Counted from the first letter of the stretch, positions 1 through 7,947 are shown. The stretch is DNA of 55,916 nucleotides from Nostoc linckia FACHB-104 (GCF_014696615.1 NZ_JACJQJ010000053.1:1-55916), one strand, 5' to 3'. A program made the numbers and translations. The notes: generated by a model not told the origin, from the letters alone.

Positions 1-435
1 GTACTCTAATATCTAATGGTGAAGCTGTCATGCTTCCAAAATGCAGCATTTACATCATTTTCAAAAATACAGCATTTACGATCGCACCTGCGGAATGTGG
101 GTTGTATGCTTTACTGCTTCTAGCCTGTGAGTCTGTGCGTGTGGTGGTAATGCAACCATAAGAGTGATGTCTGACGACAAGCCACTGCGTGTTTACGCTT
201 CACCAATTCCTCATCTTTCGATATCCAACTTTAGTTGGAGACAGTTTGATTGAGATCCGTCTTTTGGTAATCCAAACTATTTGCCGATGGCTTTCCTTGG
301 GCAGATTGCCTACTATGAACACATGAAGCGAAACGAAAAGCGCAGCGAAAATAACCAAGATAAAACAAATTATAACCTGGTTAAAACAAGCTGCTAAATC
401 TTAAAACATTACACAATTAACAAGGAAGAAAAATC
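1..435. other. Intergenic leader before the peptide array
   Basis: No gene was recognised here. An imperfect direct repeat (AATGCAGCATTTAC and AATACAGCATTTAC) occurs near 40-80, a small hairpin CCAAC/GTTGG near 223-238, and an isolated AACCTGGTT at about 374-382. That last motif is the left arm of the hairpins found after each peptide gene downstream, here without a nearby partner. The purine-rich AAGGAAGAAA just before 436 is a plausible ribosome site. The promoter of the peptide array probably lies here but was not pinpointed. Confidence 0.4.
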
Positions 436-693
436 ATGTCTCACGAAATCAAAAATATCGCTGCTGTTGAACTTTCTGAAGATGAATTAGATAACGTTGC
501 TGGTGGTTTTGGAATTATTCTGGGTGGCGGTCAAACCCTAGGACTTACTACTGGCAGCACCTTTGAACAAAAGAATCTTGCAGTTGGTCAACAAACATTT
601 GCTGGGCCTCAAGGTGCAGGTACAACCACCTTGGTTAACGCTCAAGAAATCTTCAGCAACGCTGGTCAAGGATTGTTCGTAGGTAACGCTTAG
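436..693 (+). CDS. Double-glycine leader peptide (bacteriocin-like precursor), copy 1
   Basis: An 85-residue precursor. Residues 1-24 form a leader ending in ELSEDELDNVAGG, the pattern recognised by peptidase-containing ABC exporters (C39 type), which cut after GG. The 61-residue core is rich in Gly, Thr and Gln and has no cysteine, so thioether or disulphide formation is not possible. Two near-identical copies follow in tandem. It resembles the cyanobacterial CTB-type bacteriocin families, by recall only. No exporter or modifying enzyme is in the window. Leader residue 11 is Val (Ile in copies 2 and 3), and the core start differs (GFGIILGG), while the middle of the core matches copy 3. Confidence 0.8.
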   Translation: MSHEIKNIAAVELSEDELDNVAGGFGIILGGGQTLGLTTGSTFEQKNLAVGQQTFAGPQGAGTTTLVNAQEIFSNAGQGLFVGNA

Positions 694-700
694 AATTAAC

Positions 701-743
701 AACCTGGTTTGGTCACAACTAGATATTTAATCAACACCAGGTT
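701..743 (+). promoter_or_regulatory. Intergenic hairpin after peptide gene 1
   Basis: AACCTGGT (701-708) pairs with ACCAGGTT (736-743), an 8-bp stem with a 27-nt loop. There is no proper T-run, so it is more likely an RNA processing or stability element, or a weak attenuator, than a classic terminator. The equivalent hairpin after copy 2 has changed both partners of one pair. Confidence 0.55.
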
Positions 744-804
744 ATCTCTTCTACATCACATTCGTAAACACACATTAACTCATTAAATTACAAGGAATAA
801 AGTC

Positions 805-1065
805 ATGTCTCACGAAATCAAAAATATCGCTGCTATTGAACTTTCTGAAGATGAACTAGATAACGTTGCTGGTGGTTTTGGTGGAATTGCGATTGGTGGC
901 GGTCAAAATCTTGATTTATTTACCAACAGCAGCTTCCAACAAAAAAATCTCGCAGTCGGTCAACAAACAATTGCAGGCCCTGGTGGTGCAGGTACAACCA
1001 CCTTAGTTAACGCTCAAGAAATCTTCAGCAATGCTGGTCAAGGCTTGTTCGTAGGTAACGCTTAG
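805..1065 (+). CDS. Double-glycine leader peptide, copy 2
   Basis: An 86-residue precursor. The leader is identical to copy 3 and ends in LDNVAGG. The core is the most diverged of the three: residues about 33-43 read QNLDLFTNSSF where the other copies have QTLGLTTGSTF, and QQTIAGP replaces QQTFAGP. The C-terminal half (TTTLVNAQEIFSNAGQ and onward) is identical in all copies. The ribosome site region ACAAGGAATAAAGTC is shared with copy 3 but not copy 1. No cysteine is present. Function as a secreted antimicrobial or signal is inferred from the leader type only. Confidence 0.8.
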   Translation: MSHEIKNIAAIELSEDELDNVAGGFGGIAIGGGQNLDLFTNSSFQQKNLAVGQQTIAGPGGAGTTTLVNAQEIFSNAGQGLFVGNA

Positions 1066-1072
1066 AATTAAC

Positions 1073-1115
1073 AACCTGGCTTGGTCATAATTCAACACTA
1101 AATCAACGCCAGGTT
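1073..1115 (+). promoter_or_regulatory. Intergenic hairpin after peptide gene 2 (covarying)
   Basis: AACCTGGC (1073-1080) pairs with GCCAGGTT (1108-1115). Compared with the hairpin after copy 1, the loop-closing T-A pair has become C-G, a change on both sides that keeps the stem. The loop is again 27 nt. Confidence 0.6.
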
Positions 1116-1176
1116 ATTTCTTCTACATCACATTGGAAATCACATATTAACTCATTAAATTACAAGGAATAAAGTC

Positions 1177-1437
1177 ATGTCTCACGAAATCAAAAATATC
1201 GCTGCTATTGAACTTTCTGAAGATGAATTAGATAACGTTGCTGGTGGTTTTGGTGGAATTGTGATTGGTGGCGGTCAAACCCTAGGACTTACTACTGGCA
1301 GCACCTTTGAACAAAAGAATCTTGCAGTTGGTCAACAAACATTTGCTGGGCCTGGTGGTGCTGGTACTACCACCTTAGTTAACGCTCAAGAAATCTTCAG
1401 CAACGCTGGTCAAGGATTGTTTGTTGGTAACGCTTAG
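1177..1437 (+). CDS. Double-glycine leader peptide, copy 3
   Basis: An 86-residue precursor, same design as its neighbours: leader ending in LDNVAGG, Cys-free Gly-rich core. Its leader and upstream region match copy 2, but its core segment (TLGLTTGSTFEQKNL and the following Phe) matches copy 1. This mosaic pattern suggests recombination between copies. It is the last of the array; the flanking gene on the right is on the other strand. Confidence 0.8.
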   Translation: MSHEIKNIAAIELSEDELDNVAGGFGGIVIGGGQTLGLTTGSTFEQKNLAVGQQTFAGPGGAGTTTLVNAQEIFSNAGQGLFVGNA

Positions 1438-1444
1438 AATTATC

Positions 1445-1480
1445 AACCTGGTTTGGTCACTATTTCATCAACACCAGATT
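1445..1480 (+). promoter_or_regulatory. Degenerate hairpin after peptide gene 3
   Basis: AACCTGGT (1445-1452) faces ACCAGATT (1473-1480); one pair of the 8-bp stem is lost and the loop is shorter than in the two preceding copies. It is the third member of the array hairpin set. Confidence 0.45.
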
Positions 1481-1614
1481 ATTGGGAGGCTGAGAAGTAA
1501 AAGCTTTATTGTTCAATGCCTTTTATTTTTGCCAGCCACCCCTGCTCCCCCAGATCGCTTCAAAAAAACAATTTTTTAACCGAATAGTGAATCCGTATTC
1601 TACTGAATACACAT

Positions 1615-1652
1615 AAAAAGACTTGGAGTTAAATAATTTATCTCCAAGTCTT
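1615..1652 (-). terminator. Intrinsic terminator of the E2 gene
   Basis: A perfect 11-bp inverted repeat (AAGACTTGGAG at 1618-1628, CTCCAAGTCTT at 1642-1652). On the minus strand it is followed by a T-run (1615-1619). It lies about 30 bp after the E2 stop codon. Confidence 0.85.
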
Positions 1653-1684
1653 AAAAGTAATTTTCTTTTATTAAAGAATCTTTG

Positions 1685-2998
1685 TTACATAGTCAAAGAT
1701 TGTGGATTAGTCTCAATCAACTTAGCTAAATCTTGCAAGAATGCAGCAGCATGAGCGCCGTAAATAATGCGATGGTCTGAAGTAATATTTACCTGCATTT
1801 GTTGACGTACCCCAAACAAACCATCAGCGGTTGCTACAACTTGCGGACGGGATGCACCAATCGCTAAAATTGAACCTTGCCCAGGGGGTAAAATTGCATC
1901 AAATGTATCTACACCAAACATCCCCAAGTTGGACACGGTAAATGTGCCACTGTTGTATTCGTCTGGTTGCAGTTGTTTTGCTCTAGCACGTTCTACTAAA
2001 GACTTCCAACTGCGGGATAGGGAATAAAGATCTACTATGTCTGCATTCTTTAATACAGGTGTAATCAATCCGCCATCATCCATTGCTACAGCTACGGAAA
2101 TGTTGATGTCAGAATGATAAACAATTCCTTGATCGGAATAGCTAGCATTGAGTAGTGGGTGTTTTTGCAGCGTTACTGCTACGGCTTTTGCCAATAGCGC
2201 TGTCATTGTTACCCCTTTGGACTTAACCTGCTTATAGAGCTTGTCTAGTGCATCGGTGGTAATTGTATAACCCACACGGAAAACAGGTACAGATAAGGTA
2301 GCTACCATATTCCGTACAACTGCATTTTGGAAGGTAGTTAGAGGTACTACCTGACCAGGGACAGCGCTAGCAGCTGCGGGAACAGGGGCAGGTGCAGGTG
2401 CAGCTGTCTTAGATGGTGGAGCCACTGGGGCGGTTGTTGGTACAGATGGTGGCGGTGTAACTGGTGCGCTAGCGGCTGGCTTACCTTTATTTGCAGCAGC
2501 TTCCACATCTTCAGCAACAATACGACCGTAGGGGCCACTGCCTTGAAGCGTCTTTAAATCAATTTTTAACTCTTTTGCCAATTTGCGGGCCCGTGGAGAA
2601 ACTACGAGCCTTCCTTCTTTATGGTTTGAGCCGTTTTGAGACGCTAAGACTGGTGTTCCAGCAGAAACAGAGGCGGCGACTGGTTGAGGTGCAGCAGGAG
2701 CAGGACTAGCAGCGCCACTAGAATTAGCAGCCGCTTTAGCAGCTTCAATTTCAGCTTCCGTTTCTACGATGAAAGCGATCGCATTTCCTACAGCCGCACT
2801 TTCACCTTCTGGCACTAAAATGTGAGCCAGATATCCTTCATAGAAGGATTCCACATCCATATCTGCCTTATCTGACTCGACAACCACCACTGTTTCGCCT
2901 TTTTCCACTTTATCGCCTGGAGACTTTACCCAAGAGACAATTTTGCCTTCGGTCATGGTGGAACTCAGCGCCGGCATAAATACTTCGTAAATGCTCAT
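1685..2998 (-). CDS. pdhC: Pyruvate dehydrogenase E2, dihydrolipoyl acetyltransferase
   Basis: 437 residues. It transfers the acetyl group from E1 to CoA within the pyruvate dehydrogenase complex. The N-terminal lipoyl domain (about 1-78) carries the lipoylated lysine in ESDKADMDVES (K44). An Ala/Pro-rich linker leads to the E3-binding domain (about 132-166, SPRARKLAKEL and GSGPYGRIVAEDV). After a second Ala/Pro linker comes the catalytic acyltransferase domain, with the active-site signature SDHRIIYG near the C-terminus. Length and order match single-lipoyl cyanobacterial/plastid E2 enzymes. It is monocistronic with its own terminator. The name odhB is also used; the start ATG matches the family N-terminus. 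Confidence 0.93.
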   Translation of the reverse strand: MSIYEVFMPALSSTMTEGKIVSWVKSPGDKVEKGETVVVVESDKADMDVESFYEGYLAHILVPEGESAAVGNAIAFIVETEAEIEAAKAAANSSGAASPAPAAPQPVAASVSAGTPVLASQNGSNHKEGRLVVSPRARKLAKELKIDLKTLQGSGPYGRIVAEDVEAAANKGKPAASAPVTPPPSVPTTAPVAPPSKTAAPAPAPVPAAASAVPGQVVPLTTFQNAVVRNMVATLSVPVFRVGYTITTDALDKLYKQVKSKGVTMTALLAKAVAVTLQKHPLLNASYSDQGIVYHSDINISVAVAMDDGGLITPVLKNADIVDLYSLSRSWKSLVERARAKQLQPDEYNSGTFTVSNLGMFGVDTFDAILPPGQGSILAIGASRPQVVATADGLFGVRQQMQVNITSDHRIIYGAHAAAFLQDLAKLIETNPQSLTM

Positions 2999-3093
2999 AG
3001 GGTGGTTTCAGAATCAATGAATTTTATGGACTTTAACAGCTTTCACCAGATCGAATTGTATCTTGGTGTGAGAATTTTCGGTTCAGGATTTTT

Positions 3094-3220
3094 GGAGATT
3101 GGGGATTGGGAATTGGGGATTGGGGACTGGGGACTGGGGACTGGGGAAATGAGGGAGAAGCTAATTACCCATTACCCATTACCCATTACCCATTACCCAT
3201 TACCCATTACCCATTACCCA
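3094..3220. repeat. Paired 7-nt tandem repeats, G-rich then C-rich
   Basis: Eight G-rich heptads run from 3094 to 3149 (GGAGATT, then GGGGATT/GGGAATT, three GGGGACT, GGGGAAA). After 15 bases, eight exact TTACCCA heptads run from 3165 to 3220. Each block is 56 nt. The GGG and CCC runs can pair in register (about 5 of 7 positions per heptad). The G-rich strand could also fold as a quadruplex. Short heptameric repeats of this type are common in heterocystous cyanobacteria. Any reading frame through this stretch is an artefact. Confidence 0.9.
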
Positions 3221-3450
3221 TCTCCAGGAACTTAAAGCTAAGACGAAGGTCTATATATAAATGCAATTCTCAAGGGTTCCTATATGATGCAATTGCGATC
3301 GCGTGAGTTGGTTATATATCTTTATTTTCAGTGGGATCGCTCACTAGGGCAAGAAGTTTGCTCACAATCCCAAGGTAGAAGCTCAGCGGTGAGGCTTCCA
3401 TTTACAATTCAAAATTGATAATTTACTGTTTGAAATTCTTGTTTAATTTT

Positions 3451-3999
3451 ATGTCAGTAAAGTGGAAATTGTTCTTGATTTTGATACTCGGTATGTTTGC
3501 CACTACTGGCGCTGGAGTTTATATTTTCCAAAACCAGCAATTTGCAACTAGTGTTGATATAAGTCATGAACAAACTCAGCAGGTAGCGGCAACTCAGATA
3601 TCTCAGAATCTTGCAACTGAACCAGAGCGTATCCACTATAAAACTATACCTCTAGAAAGTATTAACTCGAATCTTCAAGGTAGCGATCCGGCTACATTGG
3701 CCCTGAATGCATTTGAGGAAACGGCATCAGATGTAGGAACGCGTAAAGTAGAAGTAGTATATCCGCAACGCAATCAGGCTTTAGTCACAATTACACAAAT
3801 TTCTCATAGTGATAATTTAGTTGGTGCAGTTAAATATCGGTTTGAGATGGCTACCTTCGGGCGATCGCTGTTAGTAAGTTCACCTCCTGTATGGCAAATT
3901 GTCTGGGCTGGCTCTCAAGTACAATGTTTCAGTGGAAATAGCTCCAGAAAGAATTTCACTCAAAGTTGTCAACCATCCTATCGAGAGCTCCGCAATTAG
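3451..3999 (+). CDS. Hypothetical membrane-anchored or exported protein
   Basis: Not recognised. From the ATG at 3451 it has 182 residues: a basic start (SVKWK), a hydrophobic segment of about 20 residues (LFLILILGMFATTGAGVYIF), then a soluble domain facing the periplasm. The C-terminal part contains two cysteines (QCFSG and SCQPSY) that could form a disulphide. An upstream TTG at 3415 would lengthen it by 12 residues and is less likely. It stands alone between the E2 gene and the phosphate-binding protein gene, in the same direction as the latter but 211 bp away. Confidence 0.6.
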   Translation: MSVKWKLFLILILGMFATTGAGVYIFQNQQFATSVDISHEQTQQVAATQISQNLATEPERIHYKTIPLESINSNLQGSDPATLALNAFEETASDVGTRKVEVVYPQRNQALVTITQISHSDNLVGAVKYRFEMATFGRSLLVSSPPVWQIVWAGSQVQCFSGNSSRKNFTQSCQPSYRELRN

Positions 4000-4210
4000 T
4001 ATTTAGTCCGAAAAACTGCGCTAAGCCCCTATCTTTTAGGTAGTAGAAGAGCGATCGTGCCAAAATAGCTAAATCGTTGAGAACAGGCTAAATATAAAGT
4101 ATCAATAGCATCAAATTAATAAAGTTCAGCGTAAATCTCTGTTTGAGTAGTCGGCTACACAACTAGAAAATTGTCTAGACTATTCATTCAAGCTAAAAAC
4201 TCATATTTCT

Positions 4211-5263
4211 ATGTCTGCTCAACTTCAATTTAAGCGAACGGCTGGTGTTCTAGCCATAATTGCTGTTTCGTTGAGTATTGCTTCCTGCGCTGTTGATTCT
4301 AGAAGTGTCAAAGCTGTTTCTCTAGTGGGTGCTGGAGCCAGCCTGCCAGCACCTTTATACCAGCGCTGGATTGCAGATTATCATCAACTAAATCCCCATG
4401 TAGAAATTAACTATCAATCTTTAGGAAGCAGTGTAGGAATACAACAACTCATTCAAGGTACTGTAGACTTTGCCGCCAGTGATGTGGGTATTACAAAGGA
4501 ACAAGCCGCTAAGGTAGAAAGGGAAGTGGTTGCTTTACCCATGACTGCCAGTTCAATAGTGCTAGCTTACAATATTCCCAATCTGCCAACTGTGTTGAAG
4601 CTATCACGCTCAGTGTACACAGATATCTTTTTAGGAAAAATTACCAATTGGAACGATCCTCAAATAGCAGTAGCTAATCCAGAGGTAACTTTGCCTAATC
4701 TCCCAATTCAAGTAATACACCGAACCGATGGTAGTGGTACAACTAGCGTTTTGACGCAACACCTAAGCGCTATTAGCCGAGAATGGAAAAACAAAGTTGG
4801 GGCTGGTAAATCTATACAATGGCTAGTAGGGATTGCTGCCAGGGGTAATGAAGGTATTACTGCTCAGATACAACAAACCCTAGGAGCTTTTGGCTATGTT
4901 GAGTATGTCTATGCCACAAAAAATAGATTATCTGTGGCAACGTTGGAAAATAAATCTGGTAATTATATTCAACCGACACCGGAGTCAGTAGCTAAAACTT
5001 TAGAATCGGTAAAATTGCCCACAGATACATTGATTGCTTTTATTGCTGATCCTACACATGCTCAGTCCTATCCAATTGTCACTTATACTTGGCTGTTAAC
5101 TTATAAAAAATATCAAGACTCAGTCAAAGCCCAAGTGCTGAAAAATTTTGTTGACTGGGCTGTGACTGAAGGACAAAAGTCTAGTTTAGAACTGGGATAT
5201 ATTCCATTGTCTCAAAAAGTTGTAGTTCAGGTGCAGTCAGCAGCAAAGAAGATATCTCACTAA
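4211..5263 (+). CDS. pstS: Phosphate ABC transporter substrate-binding lipoprotein (PstS)
   Basis: 350 residues. A signal peptide ends in the lipobox SIASC with lipidated C26. The mature protein shows the PstS pattern: GAGASLPAPLYQRW, QSLGSSVGIQQLIQGTVDFAASD (phosphate-contacting loops), and HRTDGSGTT in the second half. It would bind inorganic phosphate in the periplasm and deliver it to PstCAB. The permease and ATPase genes are not in this window, so this is a stand-alone copy, as is common for multiple PstS paralogues in Nostocales. No clear triple Pho-box repeat was seen upstream. Confidence 0.9.
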   Translation: MSAQLQFKRTAGVLAIIAVSLSIASCAVDSRSVKAVSLVGAGASLPAPLYQRWIADYHQLNPHVEINYQSLGSSVGIQQLIQGTVDFAASDVGITKEQAAKVEREVVALPMTASSIVLAYNIPNLPTVLKLSRSVYTDIFLGKITNWNDPQIAVANPEVTLPNLPIQVIHRTDGSGTTSVLTQHLSAISREWKNKVGAGKSIQWLVGIAARGNEGITAQIQQTLGAFGYVEYVYATKNRLSVATLENKSGNYIQPTPESVAKTLESVKLPTDTLIAFIADPTHAQSYPIVTYTWLLTYKKYQDSVKAQVLKNFVDWAVTEGQKSSLELGYIPLSQKVVVQVQSAAKKISH

Positions 5264-5280
5264 AAGATATTACTTCGCTG
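5241..5280. terminator. Shared hairpin between convergent pstS and queF
   Basis: CAGCAAAGAAGATATC (5241-5256) faces GATATTACTTCGCTG (5266-5280) as an imperfect hairpin spanning both stop codons, which are only 6 bp apart. It has no T-run on either side, so its role as a bidirectional terminator is inferred from position. Confidence 0.4.
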
Positions 5281-5665
5281 GCTTTTGATGACGCACTTCT
5301 ACTACTGTATGCACATTCCCACGGGGAGTAAAATCTGCTTTAACTGTAGCTTCTAAAGGATCGCAAGCTGCAACAAAATCATCAAGAATTTGATTAGCAG
5401 ATTCTTCGTGGGAAATATAGCGATCGCGGTAACTGTTAATGTAAAGCTTGAGTGCTTTCAATTCAACTACGCGCTCATCAGGGATATAGCTTATATAAAT
5501 TGTGGCAAAATCCGGATACCCAGAAAACGGACATTTACAGGTAAATTCCGGCAACGTAATATTAATGTCATATCTTCTACCCACACGCGGATTGGGAAAT
5601 GTAATCAGCTGTCCTTCCGCAATCTCGCGTTCGCCATACTTCATTTCTGTAGTGTTATTTGTCAT
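5270..5665 (-). CDS. queF: NADPH-dependent 7-cyano-7-deazaguanine reductase (QueF)
   Basis: 131 residues, the short single-domain QueF type. It reduces preQ0 to preQ1 in queuosine tRNA modification. The motif FTCKCPFSGYPDFATIYI contains the nucleophilic cysteine (C45) and the Asp (D52). The QueF substrate motif appears as VELKALKLYINSYRD followed by SHEE. The first ATG (5665) lies inside a GTCATTT short repeat, so the N-terminus has been touched by the repeat; an internal ATG at residue 8 (MKYGERE) could be the older start. Convergent with pstS. Confidence 0.92.
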   Translation of the reverse strand: MTNNTTEMKYGEREIAEGQLITFPNPRVGRRYDINITLPEFTCKCPFSGYPDFATIYISYIPDERVVELKALKLYINSYRDRYISHEESANQILDDFVAACDPLEATVKADFTPRGNVHTVVEVRHQKPAK

Positions 5666-5757
5666 TTGTCATTTGTCATTTGTCGTTTGGTAATGGGTAA
5701 TTGGAATTTCTCCTCTGCTTCCTCTTGCCCCCTGCTTCCTTATCTCCCTCATCCTCA

Positions 5758-6150
5758 TTACTGCTCCCAGTCTGGACAATTATTATCATCCCAGCCGTGG
5801 GGATGCATAGCACAGACTAATAGATTACCACCATAAACTTGACCGTGGTAGTTAGTGCAACCGATGCAAGCGGGATTTTTTTCGGGTGTGGCTTCCATTG
5901 GATAAGGAAAACCTGGATCTACATCTGCCATGACATCTTCTAGTTCCCAATAAACTTCCATCATGGGTTCAGCCAAGTCATGTAAATACTGGTCAACCTC
6001 AGTGGCAATTGTTGTCTGTACTTGTTCTGTAATTTCTTCTGTCAGTTCCAGAAAAGAGTCTACCATTTCACTCATTCCTAGGAAAAACTGCTCCACTTCC
6101 ACAGCCACGGTTTCGATGATGTCAATCAAATCTTTTTGCCACTGGTCCAT
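5758..6150 (-). CDS. Conserved cyanobacterial protein with a Cys/His-rich C-terminus
   Basis: Not recognised by name. 130 residues. The first about 70 residues form amphipathic acidic helices (repeated E/V/L/I pattern, probably coiled coil). Residues about 91-130 contain CIGC, then a Cys-Ala-Met-His-Pro-His segment, then CPDWE: four Cys and several His that could hold a metal or an iron-sulphur centre. It is monocistronic, with a short repeat between it and queF. Confidence 0.7.
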   Translation of the reverse strand: MDQWQKDLIDIIETVAVEVEQFFLGMSEMVDSFLELTEEITEQVQTTIATEVDQYLHDLAEPMMEVYWELEDVMADVDPGFPYPMEATPEKNPACIGCTNYHGQVYGGNLLVCAMHPHGWDDNNCPDWEQ

Positions 6151-6284
6151 AAACTTTACGCCTTTTCTGGCTATAAATAGAGCATTCAGTACGACTTGAC
6201 TGGAAGCAATAGACTATACCCTAGGCCAAGTATATTCAAAAAATTGCTATGTTTTGCGTTTTTACTAAACTACACTAGTTACTG

Positions 6285-6677
6285 TTACTCGTCACGTTGC
6301 AGCCGTTTTAACTCTTCTTGCAATTCTAAGACTTGATCGCGCAATGCATCTACATCATTAGTTGCAGAGGTTGCAGTGTTTTTCACTGTTGGCTCTTCAT
6401 CGTCTTCTAAAATTTCGATGCGGCGAGGTTCAGCAGGTGGTGTTTTTTCTGAATCGGCACCAGATGTCGGCGGCTGTTGAGCTTGCTTCATCATCTCTTC
6501 GACAAAGCGACGGGCTTCATCCGTGTTCATTTCGCCGCGTGCCACCATTTCATCTGCCAGTTTTTGGACTTGCGATCGCACTTCGGCTAATTTTCCCCCT
6601 GCTTTCTCACCTGCGTAAGAAGCTAACCCAACACCGAGGTAAAAAGCTTTTTGAACAATATCTCCAAAACCAGGCAT
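6285..6677 (-). CDS. Phasin-like conserved hypothetical protein
   Basis: 130 residues. The N-terminal part (GFGDIVQKAFYLGVGLASYA, then a long amphipathic helix with RSQVQKLADEMVARGEM) resembles phasin or granule-associated-like helical proteins of cyanobacteria. It is followed by an acidic Pro-rich linker and a C-terminal coiled coil (DALRDQVLELQEELKRLQ). It starts 27 bp after the 3' end of the SRP RNA gene and may be co-transcribed with it. Function is unknown; the phasin label is by fold pattern only. Confidence 0.65.
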   Translation of the reverse strand: MPGFGDIVQKAFYLGVGLASYAGEKAGGKLAEVRSQVQKLADEMVARGEMNTDEARRFVEEMMKQAQQPPTSGADSEKTPPAEPRRIEILEDDEEPTVKNTATSATNDVDALRDQVLELQEELKRLQRDE

Positions 6678-6703
6678 TGCTGCTGAACGCTCCTAAAAAT
6701 AGG

Positions 6704-6799
6704 GCGACCCGGAGACTACGCCTACCACAAGCATCCCGTATTGCTGCTACCTTCCGGTCCTGACAAAGTTTGGGCGTTGAAGTCGCATAGGTCCAGGTC
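6704..6799 (-). ncRNA. ffs: Signal recognition particle RNA (4.5S type)
   Basis: The minus strand contains the conserved SRP domain IV: GTCAGGACCGGAAGG followed by TAGCAGCA, the symmetric loop and GGAA-type tetraloop region bound by Ffh. The ends pair as ACCTGGA (6798-6792) with TCCGGGT (6713-6707), giving a hairpin RNA of about 95 nt, normal for the small bacterial form. A T-run (CCCTATTTTTAGG) follows on the minus strand and probably ends transcription. The exact ends are estimates within a few bases. Confidence 0.9.
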
Positions 6800-6837
6800 T
6801 GTAAATCATCATAACATTAAAATTCAGTAATTTAATG

Positions 6838-7104
6838 TTATTCCATAACAATTCGCCATTCATGTAGCCGATATTTTACACAGCCGTTTTTTACCAAGGG
6901 GTCAAGGGCTACAATAGCTTGGGCTTCTGCCATCGATTCTGCCTCAAATAGCATCATCCCACCTCCCAATTCTGCCCAATAACCTGTCTTGGCTTTGTGT
7001 CCTTTGGCAATTAAATCCTGAACGTAAGCTTTATGGGCAGGTACATACTGATCAAAGGTAGGTTTATCAACTGTACCTTCTTCAATCTTCACAAAAGTTG
7101 GCAT
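6838..7104 (-). CDS. YciI family protein
   Basis: 88 residues from the ATG at 7104 (MPTFVKIEEGTVDKPTFDQY). The small alpha+beta barrel YciI family pattern is visible: HKAYVQDLIAKGHKAKTGYWAE, GGGMMLFEAESMAEAQAIVALDPLVKNG, and a final strand with EWRI. The biochemical role of most YciI proteins is unknown. The reading frame stays open for 35 codons upstream, but those codons are a translated GATGAGG-type tandem repeat, so the shorter start is chosen. Confidence 0.8.
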   Translation of the reverse strand: MPTFVKIEEGTVDKPTFDQYVPAHKAYVQDLIAKGHKAKTGYWAELGGGMMLFEAESMAEAQAIVALDPLVKNGCVKYRLHEWRIVME

Positions 7105-7162
7105 TTCCTTGCGACCTCTAGAATTTCTGTATCGTAATTTAGTAGGGATGGGAGATTGAGGG

Positions 7163-7304
7163 CAAGGGATGAGGGGGATGAGGGGGATGAGGGAGACTGG
7201 AAAAAGCAAGGGGGCAGGGAGCAGGGGGAGACATAATTAATGACAAACACCCAATTACCAATTACCCAATGCCCGATGCCCGATGCCCCATGCCCGATAA
7301 CCTT
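7163..7304. repeat. Short tandem repeats between YciI and the 2H phosphoesterase gene
   Basis: G-rich units (GGGATGAGG repeated) around 7166-7196 are followed by AGGGAGCAGGGGG-type sequence, then C-rich ATTACC and ATGCCCG units around 7251-7300. The G-rich/C-rich opposition is like that at 3094-3220. No gene is present in it. Confidence 0.75.
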
Positions 7305-7323
7305 TGACTTTTGACTCTTGTAA

Positions 7324-7866
7324 ATGAATCTCTTTTTTATTGCTCTGCTACCACCGCAAGATATTCAAGATTACGCTAACCAAGTCAAGCAATATTTTGC
7401 TGATAATTATGCTAGCCGACACGCGCAAAAGTCTCCCCCACACATTACTTTGCAACCACCGTTTAAATGGCCTAATAGCGATTTATCACGGTTAGAAGCA
7501 TCTGTGGCAGAATTGGCGATGAGAAAACAGCCAGTACCGATTACTCTCAGTGGGTTTGCTGCTTTTGCACCCCGTGTCATCTATATAAATGTATTGAAAA
7601 CTCCAGAATTGTTGAATTTGCAAGCCGATTTAATGGCTTATGTAGAAGCAACTTTGGGTATTGTAGACAAGGTTGGTAAAACTCACCCCTTTACACCCCA
7701 CATGACAGTTGCATTTCGGGACTTAACACGGCAGAATTTTAAAGCAGCTTGGCCAGAATTTGAAAGTCGTCAATTACATTTTGAGTTTATTGCGGATAAG
7801 TTAACATTATTAATGCACGATGGTAGACGTTGGAATATTAAATCTGAGTTTGCTTTGTTAACATAA
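7324..7866 (+). CDS. 2'-5' RNA ligase family protein (2H phosphoesterase)
   Basis: 180 residues. Two H-x-T/S motifs define the family: PPHITLQPPF (first) and FTPHMTVAFRD (second), placed symmetrically in the two lobes. Members (LigT/ThpR) hydrolyse cyclic phosphodiesters in RNA or nucleotides. The start ATG is directly after a short-repeat region; no strong ribosome site is visible. Monocistronic, convergent with the Uma2 gene. The true substrate cannot be read from the sequence. Confidence 0.85.
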   Translation: MNLFFIALLPPQDIQDYANQVKQYFADNYASRHAQKSPPHITLQPPFKWPNSDLSRLEASVAELAMRKQPVPITLSGFAAFAPRVIYINVLKTPELLNLQADLMAYVEATLGIVDKVGKTHPFTPHMTVAFRDLTRQNFKAAWPEFESRQLHFEFIADKLTLLMHDGRRWNIKSEFALLT

Positions 7867-7947
7867 TAAAAATCAAAATTATATAAGCTAATACGCGCCT
7901 AGATAGAATATTTTCATTATTGCTTTAGCGTAAAATCTTGATGGGGA

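Noticed and set aside
3002-3306. Short frames through the G-rich/C-rich heptads
   Set aside because: Translations are pure repeat (GIGDWGLGT, THYPLPI) and overlap each other.
7105-7209. N-terminal extension of the YciI protein
   Set aside because: The extra 35 codons translate a tandem repeat; the ATG at 7104 matches the family start.
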